In this document: piece by piece, positions 42,677 to 50,204 of the stretch | Position numbering within the stretch: position 1 is the stretch's first letter | Layout: every line of letters begins with the position of its first letter | Origin: Terriglobus albidus | GTDB taxonomy: Bacteria; Acidobacteriota; Terriglobia; Terriglobales; Acidobacteriaceae | Assembly: GCF_025685425.1 (NCBI RefSeq) | Contig: NZ_JAGTAS010000031.1 | Coordinates: 1-50,322 of the forward strand | Length of the DNA stretch: 50,322 bases | Direction: 5' to 3' | Position numbers and translations under genes: made by a program | Notes under the pieces: model-generated | Told to the model about the DNA's origin: nothing | What the model saw: the letters and a program-made list of their open reading frames with translations, nothing else | The model's database searches: none

Positions 42677-42935
42677 ACCCCGTTCCCGCACGTATGGAAG
42701 GCGATAAAGCGAAACGGGCCCACTTTGAAGCGTCCGGATCGATCAGCAGGAAGGTCTTCTGGCCGGAACCGATAGTACAGGCACTGAGATCATCGGTCAG
42801 CCACTCATGACGCTCGAGGAGTTCATCCTCGTAAACAGAAGCGCCTTGAGCCAGCTGGAAGCGCGGGCCACCTGCAACGTGTCCGCGCTTTTCCGGATTC
42901 ATCTCTGGGCTATGGCAGAGAGACTTCACGGTCAA
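42677..42935. other. Degenerate spacer between ADOP 5 and the ADOP remnant
   Basis: An open frame on the minus strand spans this stretch and runs into the ADOP remnant. Its segment LERHEWLTDDLSACTIGS could be a fragment of another gene, but no ribosome-binding site or family match is seen. I do not call it a gene. Confidence 0.35.
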
Positions 42936-45587
42936 CTAATCTGCGCGGAGCATGATGGATGGATCAATGCGCGCGGCACGTAGCACGGCTGGAATTGCGG
43001 CAAGCAGGGCTGCGGCGAAAAGGACGAGTGTCGGTACGATCAGCATGGATGGGGCGGCTCCTTCCAATCCGAAGAGCAGTGCCTGGACGTAGCGGACTGA
43101 GGTGATGCCGCATGCGATACCGGCAGCGGCGCCAATCAATACGGTGACGAAGATTGGTGCAGTGACCAGCCTGACGATGCTTCCGATACGCGCACCCACC
43201 GCGATGCGGATACCGATCTCGCGCTCGCGCTGGAGCACCGAGTAGCTCAACACGCCATACAGCCCGATGGCGGCGAGTAAGAGGGCGACGATTGCGAAGA
43301 ACAGGGCCAGCAACGCCAGAAGACGTTCGCGGATACTCTGGTTGTCGACAAGTTCCTGCTGGGTTCGCACGTTGTTGACGCGGTAAGCGGGATTGGTCTT
43401 CGCGACCAGGCGGCGCGATGTGGCGGCGAGAGAAATAGGGTTGATGCCGGAGGTGCGGACGACGAAGGCGCCTCCGTCAGCCGGATTGAGCGTGCCGTCT
43501 TCATTGATCTTATGGAAGGGCACGTAGGCGACAGGGCGGAGGGGTTCGTGCAGGTTGCCGTAAGTTGCGTCGGAAACGACGCCGACCACACGGCAGAGTT
43601 GGCGCGAGCCCAAGGGATTTACTTTTTCAAAGGTCCGGCCGATGGGATTGACGCCGTTGAAGAAGATTTTGACAAAGCTCTGGTTGACGATGGCTTCGCC
43701 GGGAAACGTGTCTGCGGAGTTGAAGTCACGGCCATCGATGAGCTGTATCCTCATGGTGTTCAGCCAGCCGGGTGAGATGGAGAGGAAGTAGCCCCAGGTG
43801 TCTGTGGGCGGAGCAGCGTTGACGGAGATGGAACCGGTCCAGCCGCCTGAGAGAAGGGGCCAGCTCGAGATAGCCACATCCTTGACTCCGGGAACTGTGC
43901 GAAGGGTGTCGGCCATCTGCGACCATGCTTCGGGCGATTGGCCGTGCGGTGTGGTGGTTTCGATGAGCAACAGGTTTTGGGCATCGAAGCCGAGCCGCTG
44001 TTTGGAAAGATTGCGGTAGGTGACGAGGAAGAGCCCTGCGAAAAAGAGGACGACGAAGCAGAAGGCGACTTGCGCGGCGATGAGTGCATACATCGAGCGA
44101 TCTTTAGTACGCGGTTCTTCGCCGCCTTTCAGTGCAATGACAGGTTGAATGGCAGAGGCGCGCAGGGCCGGGGCGAGACCGAAGAGAAGTGTGACGGCGA
44201 GAGTGAGCAGCGAGCCGAACGCGAGCACGCGCCAGTCTGCCGGAAGGATGAGGTGCGCTGGGTTGTCCGGCGGGTTAATGCGGCTGACGACAAAAGGCGC
44301 GGCCCACCAGGCGAAGATTGCTCCGAGCACGGCAGAGAAGAACGCGAGCATGGCATTCTGAACCAGGACGAGTTGCATCAGGCGTGAGCGGCCGGCTCCG
44401 ATGGAAACACGGAGAGCCATTTCGCGCGCACGCGATGCGGCCTGGGCGGTCATGAGATTTGCCACGTTGGCGCAGGCGATCAGGAGCACAAGCGCCACGA
44501 GAACGCCCAGCCAGACCAGCGCCTCGCGATAGTCGCCCTGCAGGCGGGAGACACCGGCGGCTGCCGGCTCGATCACCATCTTCTTCTGCAGAGACATTTC
44601 GATGTTATGTCGCGACATCCCGACGAAGCCCCTGGCGCGCTCGGTCTCGTAATTGAGACTAACAGCGTCGAGTTTTGCACGGAGCGGTTCATGGGGCACA
44701 CCGGGAGCGATGACGGCGAGGACGCGGACCCAGCTTATGTCGGTGCGCGCGACGTCGGGGTCCATCATTGCAGGCAGGAAGATGTCGGTGAGGATACCGG
44801 GTTCGGTACCGGTGAAGGACTTGGGGCCGACGCCGATGATCTGGAACATATTGCCGCCGATGCGAACGGTGCGGCCGACGACCTGGGGATCGTTGGCGAA
44901 ACGGCGAGACCAATAGTTGTAGGAAATGACGGCAATGGGATGTGCACCTGGAGTGATATCATCCTCGGCGGTGAAAAGACGGCCGAGCGTAGGTCTAAGA
45001 GCGAACGTCGGGAACATCGTGCCGGAGACGTACTGCACGTAGCCCTTTTCCATCTCATTGTCGGTGGCGTAGGTAAGGTCCGTGCGATAGGTGAATGAAG
45101 CTGCGATGAGTTCGGCCTGGCCTTTGGCGGCAGCGCGCATACGAGCGAAGTTGGGATAGGCGAAGTCGTCGAAGCTACGGGGCACGCCGTGGTCATCAGG
45201 ACCCTGCCGCACGAGAACGTTGAGCTGATCGGCGTGAGCTACATGCAGGGGGCGAAGGAAGAGCGCGTCGATAAGGCGAAAAGCGGAGGTGCATGCACCG
45301 ATCGCGAGGGCTAGCGAAAGAATCGCAGTGGCGGTAGTGATTTTTCGCTTCAGCAGTTGGCGCCAGCCGAAGACGAGGTCGGCACGCAGATTGTAGAGCC
45401 GGCCGGCGATGCGGGCCTCCCGGCTTTGTTCGCGCAGGCGCAGCAGGGAACCGAAGCTCCGGCGTACTTCTGCAGGGTCTTCACCGGCGGCGATTGCTTC
45501 TTCCATGTGCGCGGCGAACTCCTCGTCGATTTCTCGATTCAGACGATCGCTGCGGAATGCGTAGGCAATGCGCGACCATAAGGACAT
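42936..45587 (-). CDS. ADOP-family permease 5 (MacB/FtsX-type)
   Basis: This 883-residue protein has the long ADOP layout: an N-terminal soluble segment (REIDEEFAAHMEEAIAAGED), a first membrane segment in TTATAILSLALAIGACTSAF, then a MacB core, FtsX (AREMALRVSIGAGRSRLMQL), a second core and a C-terminal FtsX (QREREIGIRIAVGARIGS). The start at 45587 follows AGGAGG and lies two bases after the padR stop, so translation is coupled. An in-frame start at 45740 lies inside padR and is not preferred. No ATPase is adjacent. The substrate is unknown. Confidence 0.92.
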   Translation of the reverse strand: MSLWSRIAYAFRSDRLNREIDEEFAAHMEEAIAAGEDPAEVRRSFGSLLRLREQSREARIAGRLYNLRADLVFGWRQLLKRKITTATAILSLALAIGACTSAFRLIDALFLRPLHVAHADQLNVLVRQGPDDHGVPRSFDDFAYPNFARMRAAAKGQAELIAASFTYRTDLTYATDNEMEKGYVQYVSGTMFPTFALRPTLGRLFTAEDDITPGAHPIAVISYNYWSRRFANDPQVVGRTVRIGGNMFQIIGVGPKSFTGTEPGILTDIFLPAMMDPDVARTDISWVRVLAVIAPGVPHEPLRAKLDAVSLNYETERARGFVGMSRHNIEMSLQKKMVIEPAAAGVSRLQGDYREALVWLGVLVALVLLIACANVANLMTAQAASRAREMALRVSIGAGRSRLMQLVLVQNAMLAFFSAVLGAIFAWWAAPFVVSRINPPDNPAHLILPADWRVLAFGSLLTLAVTLLFGLAPALRASAIQPVIALKGGEEPRTKDRSMYALIAAQVAFCFVVLFFAGLFLVTYRNLSKQRLGFDAQNLLLIETTTPHGQSPEAWSQMADTLRTVPGVKDVAISSWPLLSGGWTGSISVNAAPPTDTWGYFLSISPGWLNTMRIQLIDGRDFNSADTFPGEAIVNQSFVKIFFNGVNPIGRTFEKVNPLGSRQLCRVVGVVSDATYGNLHEPLRPVAYVPFHKINEDGTLNPADGGAFVVRTSGINPISLAATSRRLVAKTNPAYRVNNVRTQQELVDNQSIRERLLALLALFFAIVALLLAAIGLYGVLSYSVLQREREIGIRIAVGARIGSIVRLVTAPIFVTVLIGAAAGIACGITSVRYVQALLFGLEGAAPSMLIVPTLVLFAAALLAAIPAVLRAARIDPSIMLRAD

Positions 45588-45589
45588 CG

Positions 45590-45919
45590 TTAGGCCTCCT
45601 GCAGGACACGATTGATGGCAGAGCTGACGGTGTACCAGCGGGCGACCTCCGCGGCGAGCTGTTTCTTTCCGGCGGCGGTGAGCTGGTAAAGCCGCGTCCG
45701 GCGGCCGGCTTCTTTGGGAGCCCATTCGGCGCGGATCCATCCGGTCTCTTCCATGCGATGAAGCGCGGGATAGAGCGAACCGACCTCGGCGTTGAGAACG
45801 TCGCCGGACGTCTGCTTGATCGCCGTCATGATGGCATAACCGTGCAGCTTGGGCTGACGGGAGAGAACCTTCAGGATGAGAAGGTCAAGCGAACCTTGCA
45901 TTGCGTCCGTCTTCTTCAT
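45590..45919 (-). CDS. PadR-family regulator
   Basis: The 109-residue protein is a short PadR repressor with a winged helix (SLDLLILKVLSRQPKLHGYA at about residues 10-29, then AEVGSLYPALHRMEETGWI). It lies two bases before the ADOP 5 start, so the two form one operon. The start codon has no ribosome-binding site and is close to the predicted transcription start, so a very short leader is likely. An operator palindrome overlaps the promoter, consistent with self-repression. A decayed piece of a related 3' end lies at 46104-46140. Confidence 0.92.
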   Translation of the reverse strand: MKKTDAMQGSLDLLILKVLSRQPKLHGYAIMTAIKQTSGDVLNAEVGSLYPALHRMEETGWIRAEWAPKEAGRRTRLYQLTAAGKKQLAAEVARWYTVSSAINRVLQEA

Positions 45920-45931
45920 AGTAAGACAGCT

Positions 45932-45960
45932 TAATACTAAGACGGCTTAGTAGTTGTCAA
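45932..45960 (-). promoter_or_regulatory. PadR promoter and operator
   Basis: On the minus strand TTGACA (45960-45955) is followed 17 bases later by GTATTA (45937-45932); TAGTAT (45939-45934) at a 15-base spacing is an alternative -10. The palindrome TACTAAG-N4-CTTAGTA at 45935-45952 covers the spacer and reaches the -10. A second half-site with the same AAGC-GTCTTA-TAT pattern lies 16 bases downstream, next to the start codon. Confidence 0.65.
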
Positions 45961-46049
45961 GTCGGTGTACCAGGCCTGAAGGCCTCTCTAGCATTGGAAA
46001 GCAGGTCCGTCACGAATCACCCAGCAAACCTGGTTCGCTGGGATGATTA

Positions 46050-46096
46050 TTCGAGCTCAGCTCGGACCGGTGGGACCCGCGGGCTTCAGCCCGCGG
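46050..46096 (-). repeat. Paired-hairpin repeat, type B copy in reverse
   Basis: Stem 2 is TTCGAGC-TCA-GCTCGGA at 46050-46066 and stem 1 is CCGCGGGCT-TC-AGCCCGCGG at 46077-46096. Compared with copy 1, a T:A pair of stem 1 has become C:G on both arms, a compensatory change. Confidence 0.75.
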
Positions 46097-46103
46097 TTTC
46101 CAA

Positions 46104-46140
46104 CTCCTGCAGGACACGATCAATGGTGGAACTGACGACG
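46104..46140 (-). pseudogene. Remnant of a padR 3' end
   Basis: This 37-base stretch matches the 3' end of the padR gene at 45596-45632 in 30 positions (shared CTCCTGCAGGACACGAT at its start). Translation on the minus strand gives VSSTIDRVLQE against VSSAINRVLQE. It has no further padR sequence, so it is a short remnant of another padR copy. Confidence 0.75.
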
Positions 46141-46169
46141 TTGTTAGAACCAGACGAGATCTTTACACT
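46141..46169 (+). promoter_or_regulatory. Promoter of the VOC gene, leaderless layout
   Basis: TTGTTA at 46141-46146 and TACACT at 46164-46169 are spaced by 17 bases. The ATG of the VOC gene is at 46176, seven bases beyond the -10 box, so the first transcribed base would be at the start codon. No ribosome-binding site lies between. Confidence 0.6.
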
Positions 46170-46175
46170 CGACGC

Positions 46176-46613
46176 ATGGCGCTCAAACGGATGGACAACG
46201 TAGGAATTGTGGTCGAAGACTTGGAAGGAACCATTGGTTTCTTTCAAGAGCTCGGACTCGAGCTCGAAGGTCGGGCTACGATCGAAGGCGAATGGGCAGG
46301 ACGTGTCACCGGGCTCGGCGATCAGCGCGTCGATATCGCCATGATGCGCACGCCCGACGGTCACAGCCGTCTCGAACTCTCTCGCTTCCTCACGCCGCCT
46401 GTCATCACGGATCACCGCAACGCTCCGGTGAACTCTTTAGGTTATCTCCGCGTCATGTTCGCCGTGGATGACATCGACGACACGTTGGAAAAGCTTCGCA
46501 ATCGCGGCGCGCAGCTCGTAGGTGAAGTCGTCCGGTATCAGGACGCATATCGACTCTGCTACATCCGCGGGCCTGAAGGGATTCTCATCGGGCTCGCCCA
46601 GGAACTGCACTAG
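46176..46613 (+). CDS. VOC-superfamily (glyoxalase-like) protein
   Basis: This 145-residue protein has the VOC fold with two beta-alpha-beta-beta-beta modules. The first begins KRMDNVGIVVEDLEGTIGFF and the second LGYLRVMFAVDDIDDTLEKL. The first metal-ligand His of typical glyoxalases is Asn8 (DNVGIVV), so the usual metal site is incomplete. Glu in SRLELSRF is retained. Members include glyoxalases, dioxygenases and antibiotic-resistance proteins, so the activity is not assigned. The promoter layout suggests a leaderless mRNA. The stop TAG is followed by AGCA. Confidence 0.85.
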   Translation: MALKRMDNVGIVVEDLEGTIGFFQELGLELEGRATIEGEWAGRVTGLGDQRVDIAMMRTPDGHSRLELSRFLTPPVITDHRNAPVNSLGYLRVMFAVDDIDDTLEKLRNRGAQLVGEVVRYQDAYRLCYIRGPEGILIGLAQELH

Positions 46614-46829
46614 AGCACATAGCGAAGGCAATCACGTCTTTCGGCACCCGCGTTTATCAGTACTAGCCGGAAGAACTTTCCGGTATCTCGGAATATTTTT
46701 CATCCTCGGATCGATGACGAAGCATAAGTTGCTCATATTGCGTAGATAAGGTCTCCGCTATTTTGCGGCCATCGAAATGCAAGCTGCTGCCCACGGTTCC
46801 CCTATTCTCCCCAGGAGCAGCTTGTAGAA

Positions 46830-47553
46830 ATGCAGATCAGTCGCTTAGTCGCTCAGTGTCTTCGTGTGCTTACACTCGTCGCAGGTGCATTGATATCCTG
46901 CGCGGTGCCTGCGCTCGCCGCCGTGGTCGTAACCACTCCTACCAACGGCTCCACTGTTGGAACTTCATTCCCGGTCGTTGCAACTACAAACACAACGTGT
47001 TCCCAGGGCGTTGCTGCCGTCGGCATTTATGTTGACGACAAGCTACAGTGGAGCGCAAATGGAACTACCGTCAACACGACAATCACTCTTACTCCCGGTG
47101 CACACTACGTTGTCGTTCAGAACTGGGACTACTGTGGCGGAGCCACCAAAACAGGCTTGAACCTTAATGTCTCCGACAACTCAACGTTGCCTGGCAGTTC
47201 GTTGCCGGGTACGCCGCACATCAACTACACCGATCTCAATGTAGGTTCAGGCAGCGGCGGTGATAACGGAAATGGCGTATATGTCCGAATCTTCGGAAAC
47301 AACTTCGGAGCTTCGCAGGGAACCAGCACGGCGACCCTTGGTGGACAACTCGTGACCGACTGCAGCCTGTGCTCGTGGTCAGACACCATGATCATCGCGC
47401 AACTTGGACCGTCAGCGAAGACAGGAAACATCGTAGTCAACGTAAACGGACTTCCCTCAAATGGCGTTCCATTCACCGTCACCCCGACCACCATCGTCTT
47501 TGTCTCCCCGAAGGGACTCGATACGAACAACGGCAGCTTCACGGCTCCCTTTA
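46830..47553 (+). pseudogene. Secreted beta-helix protein, 5' part (split by IS630)
   Basis: The first 241 codons of an exported protein are here. A signal peptide (MQISRLVAQCLRVLTLVAG and on) ends near PALAA. An Ig-like domain (about residues 30-115) begins VVVTTPTNGSTVGTSFP, and an IPT/TIG domain (about 130-225) contains YVRIFGNNFGASQGTSTATL. The beta-helix lead-in SPKGLDTNNGSFTAPF is cut by an IS630-type element at the TA at 47552-47553. A stop in the element ends the frame at 47589-47591. The upstream AGGAG is 12 bases from the ATG, somewhat far. Confidence 0.85.
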
Positions 47554-47576
47554 TTGATTCCTGCATAAATAAAGTC

Positions 47577-48176
47577 CTATTTGAGGCGTAGAAGAAGAGG
47601 GCTGTGTTGCACGAAGGATCGTAGCAGTGTCTGTTTGTGCTGCAAGGATCTGGCGGCGTGTCGTGCTTCAACCGCCAAGTCGTCTATGTCGAAGAAGGCG
47701 CGGTTGGCGAGCGGATTCATCTTGGCCCAGGACCAGAGATACTCGACGGGGTTCAACTCAGGGGCATAGGGAGGGAAGAAGGAGGTCCACAGGCGTTCTG
47801 CGCCGGCAAGCCACTGACTGGTTTGCTTGGAACGGTGGGCATTGAGCCTGTCCCAGATCAAGCACCAGTTGACCTCCAACTCATGGTTGAGGGCACGCAG
47901 GAAGTTGATCACGCGTGTGGAATCGACATCTCCTCCAGGATAGAGACGGAAGTAGAGTCGAACCTCGTCACGCTCCGGCGAAACACATAGCGCAGCGATG
48001 GCAGAGACCTTCTTGTGATGCCGTCCGCGCTGATAGAGTACCGGTGTTTGGCCGCAAGGCGCCCAGCTGCGCCGCACCAGGGGAGCCAGCAAAAAGCCGC
48101 TCTCATCCAGAAAAACCAGCCAGGCTTTCAGCCGGCTCGCTTTTTTTTGAGAGCAGGCCAGTCCTGTTTTACCCAT
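47577..48176 (-). CDS. IS630-type transposase, catalytic frame (orfB)
   Basis: The frame of 199 residues holds the DDE catalytic part. The first Asp is in WLVFLDESGF, the second in LIWDRLNAHRS, and the Glu in PELNPVEYLWSW. All three catalytic residues are present, so the enzyme is probably active. The ATG at 48176 overlaps the end of orfA in the -1 frame. Production of the full transposase requires -1 frameshifting on the A tract at 48141-48148. Confidence 0.9.
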   Translation of the reverse strand: MGKTGLACSQKKASRLKAWLVFLDESGFLLAPLVRRSWAPCGQTPVLYQRGRHHKKVSAIAALCVSPERDEVRLYFRLYPGGDVDSTRVINFLRALNHELEVNWCLIWDRLNAHRSKQTSQWLAGAERLWTSFFPPYAPELNPVEYLWSWAKMNPLANRAFFDIDDLAVEARHAARSLQHKQTLLRSFVQHSPLLLRLK

Positions 48177-48607
48177 TGCTGGATCGCCTCCTCATCGCGT
48201 TCAACGGCTTTGCGGGCTGGCTTTTGTGGACTCCAGTGCATCCGATGCAGCAGGCGGCAAACATGATCGACATGGTAGTGAACCCCGAAGGTTCGCTCGA
48301 TGTAGTCGGCTACCCGAGGACAAGTCCATAGGTCCGTTGGAAAACCAGCAGAGACAGCTCCTTTTAGCAGCTGCTTCTCCAGCTTCTGCTTTTCAGTCAC
48401 AGTCAGACGCGGTGGCCTGCCGGTGGCTTGGGTCGCCCCTAACGCCTCACGGCCGCCTTCGGTCCACGCGCGCTTCCAACGCCGCACACTGCGCGGATCA
48501 ACTCCCAGAACACGCGCTATTTCAGCTTGGGTAATGCCTTCTTCGATTAGAGTGATCGCGCGCTGACGCTTCCGCTCCAACTCCTCCGGACTGCCGACTG
48601 GACGCAT
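48128..48607 (-). CDS. IS630-type transposase, DNA-binding frame (orfA)
   Basis: The frame gives 159 residues from an ATG at 48607 (ATG at 48610 is also possible) after GAGGAGG. It contains the helix-turn-helix ITQAEIARVLGVDPRSVRRW and a second helical domain, with the HTH linker ATGRPPRLT. It ends after LKKKRAG, just past an A8 tract at which ribosomes can slip into orfB. Upstream frame extension to 48724 goes outside the element and is not used. Confidence 0.9.
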   Translation of the reverse strand: MRPVGSPEELERKRQRAITLIEEGITQAEIARVLGVDPRSVRRWKRAWTEGGREALGATQATGRPPRLTVTEKQKLEKQLLKGAVSAGFPTDLWTCPRVADYIERTFGVHYHVDHVCRLLHRMHWSPQKPARKAVERDEEAIQQWVKQDWPALKKKRAG

Positions 48608-48665
48608 CATGCCTCCTCGACTGCTCGGATAATATAATAGGACATTAGTTAAGCAGGAATCAATA

Positions 48666-49840
48666 AAACATGGAGGGCTGCATTCAATTCCGTAACATCG
48701 GGTGACTCTGCATCTCCTTCGCAAAATACCGTTATTTATCTTGAACCGGGAACCGACGTGACCTTCGACGATGGACGGAGCTACAAGGCGGCTATGTCGT
48801 TGGATCTTGGCGGCAGATCAGCCACAAGTCAGCTTTCCATCGTGGGCTACCCCGGTGGAACAGTGAATGTCGGCAGCACCAGCGTAGATAACGGGGTTAA
48901 GAGCTGGGGTAAATTCACGACGATCGCCAACCTTAATATCGTGGGCAAGAGTTCTGCGATCGATTCCGAGGTCGGCAATGTGCGTATCATCAACAACAGC
49001 CTCTCATGCCCGGCGCCTCCTTCCGGTATCGGCGGAACTGCGTGCGTTCTGGCCGAAACCACAAACCCCGCTGAGACCTGGGTGTTCCAGGGCAACAATG
49101 TGCATGACACCGGTGGCAAGGTAGACAAGACCTATCATGCTGTCTACTTCTCGTCTGGCGCCAATCACGCAGACGTGGGCTGGAACACCATTGGACAAAA
49201 CTTCAAGGGGTATTGCCGCAGCCTCATGTTCCATGCCACGACCGGCAGCAATCAGTACGATCTTCATATCCATGACAACGTCATTACCGGCGGATACTGC
49301 GATGGAATCCAACTCGCATCGGTCAATCCATCACAGGGAACCGTTGAGGTTTACAACAACGTAGTAGCCCATGTCGCGATTGCCTCCAATCCTTACGGAG
49401 TCGCAAACGAGGCAGGCATCGCAATCAACTCAGATCCTGCCGGTTCAACAAGTGGAACGGTTCAGGTCTACAACAACACCGTCATGGATGCGGGCGGCTA
49501 CACACTCGGCAATCAAAATGGATGCTTCGGTGTGATCTTCGCAGGCGCAGTCATCAACTTGACCAACAACATCTGCGTCCAGCCTTCTGCGGCGCAGCCA
49601 TACATTCAATCAAAGAGCCAGGGAGTCACCGGGACGAATAACCTCTGGTCCGGAGCCGGAGCCGCTCCCGCATTCGATCCGCGACCGGTAACCAGCGCAC
49701 CAAGCTTCGTCTCCACGACGAACTTCGCACTCCAATCCAGCTCCGCAGGTAAATCTGCCGGCGCCTCTTCCAAGGCGTCGCAGGTCGACATCGTCGGAGA
49801 CCAACGCGGTAGCACTCCTTCCATGGGTGCTTATCAGTAA
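48666..49840 (+). pseudogene. Secreted beta-helix protein, 3' part (split by IS630)
   Basis: The reading frame resumes directly after the TA duplication and in the same phase as the 5' part. Removing the element and one TA joins ...TAPF to KTWRAAFNSVTSGD and restores a frame of about 632 codons. The remaining 390 codons form a right-handed parallel beta-helix, with repeating short strands such as VQVYNNTVMDAGG and VEVYNNVVAHV, ending in a GSTPSMGAYQ tail typical of this family. As a free fragment it lacks a signal peptide and start. It ends at a TAA followed by a terminator-like hairpin. Confidence 0.85.
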
Positions 49841-49847
49841 GGAAGTG

Positions 49848-49875
49848 CGGGCCGCCGCAAACAATCGGCGGCCCG
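49848..49875 (+). terminator. Hairpin after the beta-helix gene
   Basis: A perfect ten-base stem, CGGGCCGCCG (49848-49857) and CGGCGGCCCG (49866-49875), with an eight-base loop lies eight bases beyond the stop codon, followed by ATTTC. The U-tract is short, so it is a weak rho-independent terminator. Confidence 0.6.
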
Positions 49876-49959
49876 ATTTCCAAAACTACGTCTCATTCCG
49901 TCCTTGTTTTCAGGTATTGATAAGCGTTCCCGTCTTCGGTCCACGCGAAACTTTCCGCT

Positions 49960-50072
49960 AGAGCATTTTCGCTGTAGGTGTACCGCAGGGCTTCCACATC
50001 TATGGGCGTTTTCGCAATGAAAACGCTGCTGCACACCGCTTTCGGGATACACAGCAACAGGGAAAATGCTCT
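49960..50072 (-). repeat. MITE-like palindromic element, full copy in reverse
   Basis: Termini AGAGCATTTTCGCTGT and ACAGGGAAAATGCTCT enclose the inner hairpin GGCGTTTTC...GAAAACGC. The element lies in an intergenic region, flanked by T and A. Confidence 0.85.
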
Positions 50073-50116
50073 AATCCTCGCCTGTGTTTACTCCGCGGGC
50101 GTTCACCCCGGCAAGG

Positions 50117-50204
50117 CAAGCGCTGAAGGCGCGCTCTATACCAGCCTGGGGCAACGCCCCAGGTATCCGGCCCAGTACGAGATAAAGGGCTGAAGGCCAG
50201 CCGT
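50117..50204 (+). repeat. Type D palindromic repeat, copy 4
   Basis: GCGCTGAAGGCGC is followed by the CCTGGGGC-AAC-GCCCCAGG hairpin and AAAGGGCTGAAGGCC. It matches units at 34101-34193 (+), 34387-34478 (-) and 35638-35730 (-). The final 118 bases of the window show no gene. Confidence 0.8.

Larger units (their letters stand above)
47554..48663 (-). mobile_element. IS630-type insertion sequence, complete
   Basis: The 1110-base element has terminal inverted repeats of about 30 bases: TTGATTCCTGCATAAATAAA at the left pairs with the right end, whose complement begins TTGATTCCTGCTTAACTAAT, with three mismatches. TA flanks it on both sides (47552-47553 and 48664-48665), the usual IS630 target duplication. 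It carries two overlapping transposase frames with an A8 slippery tract. It is inserted within the beta-helix protein gene, in the opposite direction. Confidence 0.92.

Noticed and set aside
42495-42935. Open frame of 146 codons on the minus strand
   Set aside because: It joins unrelated sequence to the ADOP remnant by chance, and its start is a TTG without a ribosome-binding site.
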